Assembly (NCBI GenBank): GCA_030447505.1
Contig: JAUJOT010000003.1
Location: 248,001-312,000, forward strand
DNA from: Solirubrobacteraceae bacterium
GTDB taxonomy: Bacteria > Actinomycetota > Thermoleophilia > Solirubrobacterales > Solirubrobacteraceae
Reading direction: 5' to 3'
DNA length: 64,000 bases
The notes beneath the pieces are model-generated. The model searched no databases. It was not told the DNA's origin and worked only from the letters and a program-made list of their open reading frames with translations. Shown piece after piece: positions 1-8,793 of this stretch. Within the stretch, counting starts at the first letter, position 1; every line of letters starts with the position of its first letter. The position numbers were made by a program, and so were the translations under genes.

Positions 1-1
1 C

Positions 2-1570
2 TGGGACGAGCTGTGGCGCTCGAGCGACGTCCACCTCCCCGGCGACGAGCGCGTCCAGCACCTCCTGCGGCTGCACATCTCGCACATCCTGCAGGTCTGC
101 TCGCTGCACACGACCAACCACGACGCCGGCGTCCCCGCGCGCGGGCTGAACGGCGAGGCCTACCGCGGCCACGTCTTCTGGGACGAGCTGTACGTCTTTC
201 GCTACCTCACCTCGCGGCTGCCGGAGATCACGCGCGAGCTGCTCATGTACCGCTACCGGCGGCTCGGCGAGGCGCGGGCCGCGGCGCGCGACGCCGGCTA
301 CATGGGCGCGATGTTCCCCTGGCAGAGCGGCAGCGACGGCAGCGAGGAGACGCAGGTCGTGCACCTCAACCCGCTCTCGGGTCAGTGGGACCCGGACCTC
401 AGCCACCGCCAGCGCCACGTCAACGCGGCGATCTTCTACAACGTCTGGCACTACCACCAAGCGACCGACGACCTCGACTTCCTGCGTGACCACGGCGCCG
501 AGATGATGCTCGAGATCGCGCGCTTCTGGGGCTCGATCGCGCACTACGACGCCGACCGCGACCGCTACGAGATCCACGGCGTGATGGGTCCCGACGAGTT
601 TCACGAGAAGTATCCGGGCGCCGCGGAGAGCGGGCTGCGCAACAACGCCTACACGAACGTGATGGTCGCCTGGATCTGCGAGCAGGCGCAGGTCGTGCTG
701 GGCCTGCTGACCGAGCGCCGGCGCGACACGCTGCGCGCCAAGATCGGCCTCGGCGACGAGGAGATCGCCCGCTGGCAGGACATGAGCCACAAGATGTACG
801 TGCCGTTTCACGGCGATCGGTTGATCAGCCAGTTCGAGGGCTACGAGGAGCTCGAGGAGCTCGACTGGGACGCGTACCGGGCGAAGCACGGAAACATCCA
901 GCGCCTGGACCGGATCCTGCGCGCGGAGGGCGACGAGCCCGACCGCTACAAGCTCGCCAAGCAGGCCGACACCGTGCTGCTGTTCTTTCTCTTCTCGCGT
1001 GACGAGATCAACCGGCTGTTCGCGCGCCTCGGCTATGAATGGGGGCCTGACAGCGCGCGGCGCAACATCGAGTACTACGACGAGCGCACCTCGCACGGCT
1101 CGACGCTGAGCTACATCGCGCACGCCGGCGTGCTCGCCCAGATCGACCCCGAGCACTCGTGGGAGCGCTTCCTCGTGGCGCTCGAGAGCGACGTCGGCGA
1201 CGTCCAGGGCGGCACGACGAAGGAGGGCATCCATCTCGGCGTGATGGCGGGAACGGTCGACCTCATCCAGCGCGCGTACACGGGCGCGGAGATCCGCGAC
1301 GGCGTGCTCTACTTCGCGCCGACGCTGACCGAGCGCCTCGACGGCCTCACGTTCCCGATGCAGATCCGCGGGACGCCGATCCGCGTGACGATCCGCGATT
1401 GCGAGCTGACGGTCGTCATCACCGGTGGCTTCAGCCGCGCGATCAGGGTCGGCATCGGAGACGACGTGCGCGAGCTCGGCGCCGGCGAGCGCTGCACGTT
1501 CGCCCTCGCAGCGCAGCCGGCCGGCAACGCCGTCGCGCACGGCAGCGACAGCTTCCGGCAGAGCGACTGA
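2..1570 (+). CDS. GH65 disaccharide phosphorylase (5' end outside window)
   Basis: Carboxy-terminal 522 residues of a glycoside hydrolase family 65 protein; the frame is already open at base 2. Family members split an alpha-linked glucose disaccharide (maltose, trehalose, kojibiose or nigerose) with phosphate, giving glucose and beta-glucose 1-phosphate in the cytoplasm. Visible family motifs are ARGLNGEAYRGHVFWDE near the visible start, MGPDEFHE with the general-acid glutamate at codon 596-598, KQADTVLL, and the phosphate-site stretch TSHGSTLSYIAHAG. The stop lies two bases before a beta-phosphoglucomutase-like gene that would use the product, so a two-gene operon is inferred. The exact disaccharide cannot be read from sequence. 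Confidence 0.9.
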   Translation, partial: WDELWRSSDVHLPGDERVQHLLRLHISHILQVCSLHTTNHDAGVPARGLNGEAYRGHVFWDELYVFRYLTSRLPEITRELLMYRYRRLGEARAAARDAGYMGAMFPWQSGSDGSEETQVVHLNPLSGQWDPDLSHRQRHVNAAIFYNVWHYHQATDDLDFLRDHGAEMMLEIARFWGSIAHYDADRDRYEIHGVMGPDEFHEKYPGAAESGLRNNAYTNVMVAWICEQAQVVLGLLTERRRDTLRAKIGLGDEEIARWQDMSHKMYVPFHGDRLISQFEGYEELEELDWDAYRAKHGNIQRLDRILRAEGDEPDRYKLAKQADTVLLFFLFSRDEINRLFARLGYEWGPDSARRNIEYYDERTSHGSTLSYIAHAGVLAQIDPEHSWERFLVALESDVGDVQGGTTKEGIHLGVMAGTVDLIQRAYTGAEIRDGVLYFAPTLTERLDGLTFPMQIRGTPIRVTIRDCELTVVITGGFSRAIRVGIGDDVRELGAGERCTFALAAQPAGNAVAHGSDSFRQSD

Positions 1571-1572
1571 TC

Positions 1573-2361
1573 ATGCAGCAGGGATTTCGCGGCGCGATCT
1601 TCGACGTCGACGGCGTGCTCGTCGACTCTCCCCACGAGGCGGCCTGGCGCGACGTCTTTCGCGAGCTGATGGAGACCGAGTGGTCCGAGATCCGTGATGA
1701 GACGAGCTGGACGCCCGAGGCCTTCACCTCCGAGGTCTACCAGCAGGTGCTCTCCGGCAAGCCGCGGATGGAGGGCGCCCTGGCGGCGCTCGAGCACTTC
1801 GGCGTGCCAGACCCGCTGACGCGCGTCGACGCCTACGCCGAGCGCAAGCAGGAGATGGTCGTCGAGCTGATCGAGGCCGGGCGGTTCTCCGCCTACCCCG
1901 ACGCGCTGCGCTTCCTGCTCGCCGTCAAGGACTGCGGGATCGCTGTCGCCGCGGCCTCGTCGTCGAAGAACGCGGGGCTCTTCCTGCGCCAGATCCGCCT
2001 CGACGAGTTCGCGCAGCGAGACGGCCTGGAATACGACTGGGTCGACCGCGGGCTGACGCTGCTGGCGGCCTTCGACGTCGACATCTCGGGGCGCCACTTC
2101 GAGCGCGGCAAGCCGCACCCGGAGATCTTCCTGACCGCTGCGCAGGAGCTCGACATCGAGCCCGGCGCGGCGTTCGTCGTAGAGGACGCGGTCTCCGGGG
2201 TGCAGGCCGCGAAGGCCGGCGCGTTCGCCGCGCTCGGCGTCGCGCGCCACCGCGACGAGGCGCTGCTGAACGAGGCCGGCGCCGACGTCGTCGTCAGCTC
2301 GCTCGACGAGATCGACCTCGCCGGCCTGCCGGAAGGGCGGCTCTCCCGGCGGGCAGACTGA
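1573..2361 (+). CDS. pgmB: Beta-phosphoglucomutase-like HAD phosphatase
   Basis: 262-residue haloacid dehalogenase (HAD) protein. The nucleophile and acid aspartates are in FDVDGVLVDS (Asp11, Asp13). Motif II is AAASSSKN, motif III/IV is GKPHPEIF followed by VEDAVSGVQAAKAG, and a helical cap lies between motifs I and II. In the family this enzyme converts beta-glucose 1-phosphate to glucose 6-phosphate through a bisphosphate intermediate. The ATG sits two bases after the GH65 stop, so the pair is probably cotranscribed and channels disaccharide carbon into glycolysis. A general sugar-phosphate phosphatase is the alternative; the GH65 neighbour makes the mutase much more likely. Confidence 0.85.
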   Translation: MQQGFRGAIFDVDGVLVDSPHEAAWRDVFRELMETEWSEIRDETSWTPEAFTSEVYQQVLSGKPRMEGALAALEHFGVPDPLTRVDAYAERKQEMVVELIEAGRFSAYPDALRFLLAVKDCGIAVAAASSSKNAGLFLRQIRLDEFAQRDGLEYDWVDRGLTLLAAFDVDISGRHFERGKPHPEIFLTAAQELDIEPGAAFVVEDAVSGVQAAKAGAFAALGVARHRDEALLNEAGADVVVSSLDEIDLAGLPEGRLSRRAD

Positions 2362-2546
2362 GCGCCGGTCTGCCGTCAGCTCGGCGGCGCACGCAGACGC
2401 AAGACGCAGGCGCCGGCGGTCCTCTGCGCGGCGGTCTGGATGCTCGCCGCGCTCGCCGCGACCGCGCCGCCTGAGCGGTGTTTGTCACAATGACGGGCCG
2501 CGCGCTCGCCGTGCGCGCTTCCCCAACCGACACAAGGACTTCTTTC

Positions 2547-2879
2547 GTGGCAAAGCAGCGCAACCGTGGCAAGCCCACGCGTCGACGTGACAAGAAGGGC
2601 GGCCCCGGCAGTGGGCGGCGCAAGCCGTGCCCGTACTGCAAGGAGAAGATCGAGCAGGTGGACTACAAGGACACCGCCGTCCTGCGCAAGTTCATCTCCG
2701 AGAAGGGCAAGATCCGCTCGCGGCGGATCACCGGCGCCTGCCGGCGCCACCAGAGCCAGATCGCCCGTGCCGTCAAGCGCGCGCGTGAGATCGCGCTGCT
2801 GCCCTATGTCAACGAGGGCGGGCGCGACGACACCGAGCGCGAGGGTCGTGGCGGTCGTCGCGGCCGCGACGACCGCTAG
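2547..2879 (+). CDS. rpsR: 30S ribosomal protein S18
   Basis: 110-residue S18 of the small ribosomal subunit. The GTG at 2547 gives an amino-terminus MAKQRNRGK and has AAGGA (2534-2538) at good distance; an upstream in-frame start at 2478 would add residues unlike S18. The zinc-binding pattern CPYC plus a later CRRH pair is present, so this is the cysteine-containing (C+) paralogue type. The core [16 protein letters not shown] and [11 protein letters not shown] is typical. The tail is Gly/Arg/Asp rich and longer than in E. coli. It is followed after nine bases by rplI. The usual upstream partners rpsF and ssb are not in this window. Confidence 0.95.
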   Translation: MAKQRNRGKPTRRRDKKGGPGSGRRKPCPYCKEKIEQVDYKDTAVLRKFISEKGKIRSRRITGACRRHQSQIARAVKRAREIALLPYVNEGGRDDTEREGRGGRRGRDDR

Positions 2880-2888
2880 GGCGCGCGG

Positions 2889-3341
2889 ATGCCGTCCGCA
2901 ATCCTCCTGCAGGACGTCGATCACCTCGGCGCCCGTGGAACCGTCGTCGATGTCTCGAAGGGCTACCTGCGCAACTACCTGATCCCGCGCAAGCTCGCTC
3001 AGCCGGCGACGAAGGGCGCGCTCGACGAGGCGCTGCGTCGCAGCGAAGCCGCCGACAAGGCGACACAGGCGCTCGTCGCCAAGGCCAGCGAGGGCGCCGA
3101 GCTGCTCAGCCGCACGGTGCTGACGATCAGCCAGCAGGCCGGCGACGACGGCCGCCTGTTCGGCTCGGTCACGAACCAGGACATCGCCGACGCGATCGAG
3201 GAGGCCCGCGGAGTCAAGATCGACAAGCGCAAGGTGCACCTCGAGGAGCCGATCAAGAACGTCGGCACGTATGTCGTCGTCATCGAGGTCGCCGAGGGTG
3301 TCACGGCCTCGGTCAAGACGATGGTCGTCGAGCGCAAGTAA
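2889..3341 (+). CDS. rplI: 50S ribosomal protein L9
   Basis: 150-residue L9, which binds domain V of 23S rRNA. The amino-terminal domain has the conserved GTVVDVSKGYLRNYLIPRK (about residues 14-32), followed by the long charged linker helix and the carboxy-terminal domain with LFGSVTNQDIADAI and IKNVGTYVVVIEV. Length matches the family. It forms an operon with rpsR nine bases upstream, the order seen in most bacteria just before dnaB; here dnaB follows after two intervening genes. Confidence 0.96.
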   Translation: MPSAILLQDVDHLGARGTVVDVSKGYLRNYLIPRKLAQPATKGALDEALRRSEAADKATQALVAKASEGAELLSRTVLTISQQAGDDGRLFGSVTNQDIADAIEEARGVKIDKRKVHLEEPIKNVGTYVVVIEVAEGVTASVKTMVVERK

Positions 3342-3345
3342 GACG

Positions 3346-3522
3346 CTGGCGCTCGCGGCCGTCGCCGACACGATCTGGAGCGTCGTCGGGATCCTCGGCG
3401 GCGCTGCCGGAATCGCCGTGCTCGTCTGGGCGGCGCGCAACGGGCACGACGACCGCGACGCCGAGGACGCGGCGCGCGACTTCTACGACCTGCACGGACG
3501 CTGGCCCGACGAGCCGGCCTGA
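3346..3522 (+). CDS. Small single-pass membrane protein
   Basis: Unrecognised 58-residue protein with one clear membrane segment (SVVGILGGAAGIAVLVWAA) followed by a charged cytoplasmic tail ending DLHGRWPDEPA. Short actinobacterial membrane proteins with a similar tail are known to me, but no function is. No ATG, GTG or TTG precedes the membrane segment in frame after the rplI stop. The nearest plausible start is CTG at 3346, five bases after that stop; a start at 3271 inside rplI is the only conventional option and would prepend a Ser/Arg-rich, shadow-like sequence. The stop overlaps the start of the next gene (CTGA). Function unknown; start uncertain. Confidence 0.55.
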   Translation: MALAAVADTIWSVVGILGGAAGIAVLVWAARNGHDDRDAEDAARDFYDLHGRWPDEPA

Positions 3523-4577
3523 GCTCGATCGACGACGCCGCGCGGACGCTCGCGCTGCGGCTTCGCTCGCAGGCTCTGAGCGGACCGCGGGAGACGAGCG
3601 CCGAGGCGGTCGTGCGCCGTGTCGTGGGCGTCCAGGCGCAGGAGCTGGGGTTCGCGCGGCTCGCGTTCCGCCCGCGCTGTGGCGCGGGTGTCGTGGCCTC
3701 CGATGTCGATGCCGCGCTGCGCGATCGCGCGCTCGTCTGGACGTGGGCGATGCGTGGCACGCTGCACCTCATCGCGGCGCAGGACGCCGGCTGGATCCTC
3801 GGCCTGCTGGGCCCGATCTTCGCCACACGCGGACGGCCGCGGCGGCTGGCGCTGGGTCTCGACGACGCGCTCTGCGAGCGCGCGCTCGGCGTCCTGCGCG
3901 GCGTGCTTGCGACGGAGGGCCCACAGACGCGAGCGGCGCTCGCGGCACGGTTGCCGATCGAAGCGCGCGGCCAGGCGCCGGCGCACCTGCTGGCGTACGC
4001 GGCGATGCGCGGCGTGATCTGCCGCGCGCCGCCCGCGCAGGGGCGCGAGCCGACGTATGTGCTGCTCGACGAGTGGCTCGGGGGCTCGCCGATGCCCGCC
4101 GACGAGGACCGCGCGCTGGCCGAGCTCGCGCGGCGCTACCTCGCGGGCCACGCGCCCGCTACGCCAGATGATCTCGCGACCTGGTCCGGGATCGGCCTGC
4201 GCCGCGCGCGGCTGGCGTTCGCGCTGCTCGGATGCGGCGTGGGCGACGTCGGCGAAGGGCATCGGGCATCGAGGTCCGTCCGGGCGGACGTACGCCCGTC
4301 GACACCGCGCCACGTCACCCTGCTCGGGCACTTCGACCCGTACCTGCTCGGCTATGCCTCGCGCGACCTCGCGCTCGCTCGTCGGTTCGCGACGCGCATC
4401 CAGCCGGGCGGTGGCTTCATCGCGCCGGCGATCCTCGCCGACGGCCGCGTGATCGGCAGCTGGCGGCGCGGCGAGCGCGACTGGCTGGAGCCCTTCGAGC
4501 CTCTGACCGACGACGTCCTGGAGCGCGTCCGGCGAGAGCGCGCGGACGTCGAGCGCTTTCTCGCGGCCGCCCCATAG
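3519..4577 (+). CDS. AlkZ-like winged-helix DNA glycosylase (HTH_42 family)
   Basis: 352-residue member of the HTH_42/YcaQ-AlkZ family, which excises alkylated or cross-linked bases from DNA. It keeps the paired-glutamine catalytic motif in VGVQAQE. A conventional GTG exists at 3612, but that would put the motif at residues 8-10 and remove the first helix. Reading back in frame gives a family-like helix (ARTLALRLRSQAL) to a CTG at 3519, placing the glutamines at 39 and 41, close to the 37/39 I recall for Streptomyces AlkZ. The CTG overlaps the TGA of the preceding gene. The carboxy-terminal half contains the expected HFDPYLLGYASRDLAL stretch. The biological substrate is unknown. Confidence 0.8.
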   Translation: MSSIDDAARTLALRLRSQALSGPRETSAEAVVRRVVGVQAQELGFARLAFRPRCGAGVVASDVDAALRDRALVWTWAMRGTLHLIAAQDAGWILGLLGPIFATRGRPRRLALGLDDALCERALGVLRGVLATEGPQTRAALAARLPIEARGQAPAHLLAYAAMRGVICRAPPAQGREPTYVLLDEWLGGSPMPADEDRALAELARRYLAGHAPATPDDLATWSGIGLRRARLAFALLGCGVGDVGEGHRASRSVRADVRPSTPRHVTLLGHFDPYLLGYASRDLALARRFATRIQPGGGFIAPAILADGRVIGSWRRGERDWLEPFEPLTDDVLERVRRERADVERFLAAAP

Positions 4578-4682
4578 GCGTCCGAGCCGCATGCGAACCT
4601 GTGTTCGCCACCCACCGCCGCGCGACAAAGAATTCGTTCCCTCTGAGCGGACTGCGATGTCGCCGGCGACGTCTCGTCCGCC

Positions 4683-4688
4683 TACCCT
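4683..4688 (+). promoter_or_regulatory. Putative -10 element for dnaB
   Basis: TACCCT lies nine bases before the TTG start of dnaB, with no Shine-Dalgarno between them. This spacing suggests a leaderless or nearly leaderless transcript. No convincing -35 hexamer is seen 16-18 bases upstream, so this is a weak call. Confidence 0.35.
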
Positions 4689-4697
4689 CGGCCAGTC

Positions 4698-7268
4698 TTG
4701 AGCACGTACCCCGACTCCCTCCCGCGCCCTGCGGCGCAGATCGCCACCGGCGTCGCGCCGCCGCACTCGCTCGAGGCCGAGCAGTCCGTGCTCGGCGGGA
4801 TCCTGCTGTCGGACCGCGCGATGTACGGGCTCGTCATCGAGGAGGGCCTGAGGGCCGATGACTTCTACCGTGAGCGTCACCGGCTGATCTACGAGTCGAT
4901 GCTCGCGCTGTACCGCGAGAGCGAGCCGATCGACGTCCTGACGGTCGCCGAGCACCTGCGCTCGACGGGCAAGCTCGACGAGGCCGGCGGCAAGGCCGCA
5001 ATCGACGAGCTGACCGGCGGCGTGCCGGGCCTCGGCGGCATTCGCCGCTACGCGCAGATCGTGCGCGAGCACGCGCTCATGCGCCGCCTGCTGACCACGA
5101 CGTACGAGATCCAGGCGTCGGTCCTCAACCACTCGGCGGCCCCGCGCGAGCTCGTCGAGCAGGCCGAGCGGGCGATGCTCGAGGTCGCGCACGACGACCG
5201 CCGCAAGGACTTCCGCACGATCGACGAGATCCTCCACGACGAGCTGAAGAAGATGGAGAAGCTCTCACGCGAGGGGACCGCGCTGACCGGTACGCCGAGC
5301 GGCTTTCGCGACCTCGACGAGATCACGGGCGGCTTTCAGCCCGGCAACCTGATCATCATCGCCGCACGGCCGTCGATGGGAAAATCGGCGTTGGTCACGA
5401 ACATCGCCGAGAACGCGTCGATCGAGCACAGCAGGCCGGTCGCGCTGTTCTCGCTGGAGATGTCCGAGACCGAGCTCGCGCAGCGCTTCGTCGCGTCGCA
5501 GGGACGGATCAAGGGCGACCTGCTGCGCAAGGGCCGTGTGTCGGACAACAAGTGGCCCGACATCCTCAAGGCCTCGGCGAAGCTCGCCGCGGCGCCGCTG
5601 TACGTCGACGACTCGTCGGACGTCGGCATCCTCGAGATCCGCGCCAAGGCCCGCCGCCTGCACCAGCAGGCGCCGCTGGGGCTGATCATCATCGACTACC
5701 TGCAGCTGCTGCGCGCCGACGCGCGCGTGGAGTCACGCGTCCAGCAGGTCGGCGAGATGAGCCGCGGGCTGAAGATCCTCGCCCGCGAGCTGAACGTCCC
5801 GGTGATCGCGCTGTCGCAGCTCAGCCGAGCGGTCGAGTCGCGGACGGACAAGCGGCCGATCCTGTCGGATCTGCGTGAGTGCGTCACAGCACAGACGCTC
5901 GTGACGCTTGCCGACGGCCGCCGGCGGCCGATCGGCGATCTCGTCGGTACGACCCCCGAGGTGCTCGCAGTCGACGATCAGGACCGGTTGGTCAAAGCGC
6001 GCAGCGACAAGGTGTGGAAGGTGGGGCGGCGCCCGGTGCACGAGCTGAGGCTGGCGTCCGGCCGCCACCTGCGCGCCACCGCCGAACACCGAGTCCGGAC
6101 CGGGGCCGGCTGGCAGACGCTGAGCGCAATTCGCCCCGGCGACCGCGTCGCGCTCGCGCGCGAGCTTCCCGAGCCGACGCTGAGCGAGCCCTGGCCCGAC
6201 GACCGGGTGATCCTGCTCGGCCATCTGATCGGGGACGGGAGCTACCTGACGCATCAGCCGCTGCGCTACACGACGGCGTCGCAGGACAACAGCTCAGCCG
6301 TCGCGACCGCCGCCGAGCGCGAGTTCGGCGCGACCGTCAGGCGCCACGAAGGCCGCGGCAACTGGCATCGGCTCGTGATCTCGGGCAACGGCAAGCGGTG
6401 GCACCCGGCAGGCGTCGAGCTCTGGCTGCGCGACCTCGGCATCTGGAATCAGCGCTGCGCAGAGAAGCGGATCCCCGAGGCGGCGTTCCGACTGCCAAAC
6501 GAGCAGATCGCGCTCCTGTTGCAACATCTCTGGGCGACGGACGGCACGATCTGGTCCCGGACGAGGTCGAGTGGCGGCCGTGTTGTCCGCGTCGGGTTCT
6601 CGACGGTCAGCGAGAACCTGGCGGCCGATGTCGCGGCGCTCCTGCTGCGCGTCGGGATCGTCGGCCGGGTCAACAGCGTCCTGCAGCCGACGGGCACGAG
6701 CCTGCACAACGTGATCGTTTCGGGAGTGGCCGATCAGCTCGTCTTCCTCGAGCGCGTCGGCGGATTCGGGCCGAAGGCCGGACAGGCCGCGGCGCTGGCG
6801 CTCATGCTCGAGACCGTCACGGCGAACACGAACGTCGACACCCTGCCGGTCGAGGTCGGAAGCTCGCACTTGCGTTTCGCTCCGTCTCGTTCGCAGGTCG
6901 CGCAGTACGCAGTCGCGCTCGACGACAGCAGGCTCTCGGCGCTTGCCAGGACCGATCTGTTCTGGGACCGGGTGGTGTCGATCGAGAGCGCCGGCGAGGC
7001 CGACGTCTATGACCTCACGGTGCCAGGGCCCTCGTGCTGGCTCGCTGATGGCCTCGTCACGCATAACTCCGGCCAGATCGAGCAGGATGCAGACCTCGTC
7101 GCCTTCATCTACCGCGAGGAGTACTACGACAAGGAGTCCGAGCGCGCGGGGATCGCCGACATCATCATCGCCAAGCACCGCAACGGCGCGCTCGGCGACG
7201 TCGAGCTGACGTTCGCCAAGGAGTATCCGAAGTTCCTCAACTACACGTCTCCTGAGCGCTACGCGTAG
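4698..7268 (+). CDS. dnaB: Replicative DNA helicase DnaB, intein-containing precursor
   Basis: 856-residue precursor that should splice to a 460-residue hexameric replicative helicase (residues 1-394 joined to the last 66). The amino-terminal domain begins with PPHSLEAEQSVLGGILL. The RecA-like motor has Walker A RPSMGKS (Lys229) and the Walker B region LIIIDYLQLL. The carboxy-terminal extein SGQIEQDADLVAFIYR completes motif H4, which the intein interrupts after SDLRE. Start is TTG at 4698, with a -10-like TACCCT just upstream and no Shine-Dalgarno. Nearby genes include rpsR-rplI upstream and a DnaC-like loader 2.8 kb downstream. Helicase activity would depend on splicing. Confidence 0.97.
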   Translation: MSTYPDSLPRPAAQIATGVAPPHSLEAEQSVLGGILLSDRAMYGLVIEEGLRADDFYRERHRLIYESMLALYRESEPIDVLTVAEHLRSTGKLDEAGGKAAIDELTGGVPGLGGIRRYAQIVREHALMRRLLTTTYEIQASVLNHSAAPRELVEQAERAMLEVAHDDRRKDFRTIDEILHDELKKMEKLSREGTALTGTPSGFRDLDEITGGFQPGNLIIIAARPSMGKSALVTNIAENASIEHSRPVALFSLEMSETELAQRFVASQGRIKGDLLRKGRVSDNKWPDILKASAKLAAAPLYVDDSSDVGILEIRAKARRLHQQAPLGLIIIDYLQLLRADARVESRVQQVGEMSRGLKILARELNVPVIALSQLSRAVESRTDKRPILSDLRECVTAQTLVTLADGRRRPIGDLVGTTPEVLAVDDQDRLVKARSDKVWKVGRRPVHELRLASGRHLRATAEHRVRTGAGWQTLSAIRPGDRVALARELPEPTLSEPWPDDRVILLGHLIGDGSYLTHQPLRYTTASQDNSSAVATAAEREFGATVRRHEGRGNWHRLVISGNGKRWHPAGVELWLRDLGIWNQRCAEKRIPEAAFRLPNEQIALLLQHLWATDGTIWSRTRSSGGRVVRVGFSTVSENLAADVAALLLRVGIVGRVNSVLQPTGTSLHNVIVSGVADQLVFLERVGGFGPKAGQAAALALMLETVTANTNVDTLPVEVGSSHLRFAPSRSQVAQYAVALDDSRLSALARTDLFWDRVVSIESAGEADVYDLTVPGPSCWLADGLVTHNSGQIEQDADLVAFIYREEYYDKESERAGIADIIIAKHRNGALGDVELTFAKEYPKFLNYTSPERYA
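5880..7067 (+). mobile_element. Intein with LAGLIDADG homing endonuclease inside DnaB
   Basis: In-frame 396-residue intein. It starts with Cys (codon 5880-5882; block A CVTAQTLVTLADG) and ends with His-Asn followed by Ser as the +1 extein residue (DGLVTHN/S). Block B has the histidine in TAEHRVRT (intein residue 70). Two LAGLIDADG motifs, LLGHLIGDG (acid residue 119) and LLQHLWATDG (acid residue 221), indicate a complete endonuclease. Block F is VVSIESAGEADVYDLTVPG. It sits in motif H4 between SDLRE and SGQIEQDAD. From memory, DnaB inteins of other bacteria cluster at or within two residues of this point. No stop or frameshift interrupts it. Confidence 0.95.
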
Positions 7269-7473
7269 GGCGCGGTTGAGGTTGAGCAATGGGAGGGCGC
7301 CCGCGAGGCCCAATGTGCGGAACTGGTTCGAGACCAGTGTTCGCACCAGTGCCGGCTTTGACATCGTCGCGGCCCGCGCTGCATAGTTCCGAGCGTGTGG
7401 GCCCGAGTCGTTCGACGTAGCAGCGCCGCAGCTCGTTCGACCGCCGACCACACGGCGTAGTCCGAGCCGCATC

Positions 7474-8793
7474 GTGAGACGGGGCGTTCGTACCGCCTGC
7501 CTTGCCGATGCATCCCTGCCGCCGCATGCGATGGCGCTTGGTGTTCTTCTGGCGGGCGTCGTTGGACTGCGTCGCGCCCCTGGTACCGGCCTGATAGTCG
7601 CGGCTGGCGCGATGTCGCTCCCCTGGATCGTCGCGGCAGCAGAGACGCGCTGGGGTCGTGGTCACCCGACCAGACGACCTCAGCCGCTAGATGACGCCGG
7701 AGCGGCGCCTGCGGTGCTGATCGTCGCTGCACACCTGCCGAATGAGGCAGAAATCATCATCGATTCGGTCCGCCGGCTGCTCGCCGACGTCGATTATCCG
7801 GGTTCTTGGCGAGTGATCGTCGCCTACAACACCGACCGTCTCGTGCCAGTCGAGCGGGAGTTGATAGAGCTTGCCGCTTCGGAGCCTCGGCTGTCGATGA
7901 TGCATGTTTCCGGCAGCACCACGAAGGCAGAGAACCTCAATGCGGCCCTCGCGACCACCGACGAGCCGCTGATAGGGATCCTCGACGCCGACGCTCGTCC
8001 CGAACCGTGCGCGCTTCGGCTGGCCGCGAACTGGATCGAAGCTGGTTGGGACTTTGTCCAGGGCGCCAACCTCGTCTCCGCAGACCACAGTCGGCTCGCG
8101 CGAGCGGTCGCTGCCGAGTTCGCGGCCAAGTACCTGACGACGTACGCCGGTCGGTTCGCTGGCATCGACATCGCCTACTTTTCAGGGTCCAACGGTTACT
8201 GGGCCGGAGACGCTGCTCGTTCCTTGCGGTTCGACCCTCGTGCGGACGTCGAGGACATCGATTGCGCGGTCAGGGCGCTGCTTGAGGGGCGCCATCTGGC
8301 CTTCGACCCCGATATTCGCTGCTGGGAATCTGCGCCAGCCTCTTGGCCCGGGCTTTGGCGCCAGCGGCTTCGCTGGGCCAGCGGATGGGTGCAGCTGACG
8401 ACTCGTTACGTCGGGCCGCTTGCGCGGACGAGAGCGTTGTCGCCTGCGCAACGGGCGTTTTGGCTGCACGCGACCGGCTGGCGTCGTGGAGTCACTCCCG
8501 CTGCCGCACTCGTTGTCGCGCTGACGACCGGCATCGAGGCGCGGCGCGGCCGGTTGGCTCGTTCGTCCGCGGTCGTCGCCACAGCAACCCTGGTGTGCTG
8601 GCTATCGGGGTTGGCACAGGCAGTCGCCACGACGCGCGGAAGCGACGCGCCCAAAGGCCTCCCACATCCTGTTTCCTACGCCGTGATGTACGTTCTTGCG
8701 GAGGGAGCGCGGCTATGGGCCTCATCGCTGGTGCTCGTTCGACGGCCCCCATGGACACCGACTCCCCGCCCCCAGGGTCGGACGAAGCGCTGA
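7474..8793 (+). CDS. Membrane GT2 glycosyltransferase (cellulose/hyaluronan synthase-like)
   Basis: 439-residue processive-type family 2 glycosyltransferase. Amino-terminal hydrophobic segments are followed by a GT-A domain with AHLPNEAEIIIDSV, the metal-binding DAD in ILDADARPEP, the acceptor-site region FSGSNGYWAGDAA with VEDIDC, and QRLRWASGW, which corresponds to the QxxRW motif. Three or so membrane helices follow. The likely role is synthesis or export of a polysaccharide or glycolipid; the sugar is unknown. It lies alone between dnaB and helicase-loader genes in DNA visibly less GC-biased than its surroundings, which hints at acquisition. The exact start is uncertain: the first membrane segment begins near residue 20. 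Confidence 0.8.
   Translation: MRRGVRTACLADASLPPHAMALGVLLAGVVGLRRAPGTGLIVAAGAMSLPWIVAAAETRWGRGHPTRRPQPLDDAGAAPAVLIVAAHLPNEAEIIIDSVRRLLADVDYPGSWRVIVAYNTDRLVPVERELIELAASEPRLSMMHVSGSTTKAENLNAALATTDEPLIGILDADARPEPCALRLAANWIEAGWDFVQGANLVSADHSRLARAVAAEFAAKYLTTYAGRFAGIDIAYFSGSNGYWAGDAARSLRFDPRADVEDIDCAVRALLEGRHLAFDPDIRCWESAPASWPGLWRQRLRWASGWVQLTTRYVGPLARTRALSPAQRAFWLHATGWRRGVTPAAALVVALTTGIEARRGRLARSSAVVATATLVCWLSGLAQAVATTRGSDAPKGLPHPVSYAVMYVLAEGARLWASSLVLVRRPPWTPTPRPQGRTKR

Noticed and set aside
1309-2250. 313-codon minus-strand frame opposite GH65/pgmB
   Set aside because: No motif, mirror composition of confirmed genes.
7350-7410. ACTGGT-TCGAG-ACCAGT repeat resembling a tRNA T arm
   Set aside because: No acceptor or anticodon stem can be built; probably a chance hairpin or short repeat.
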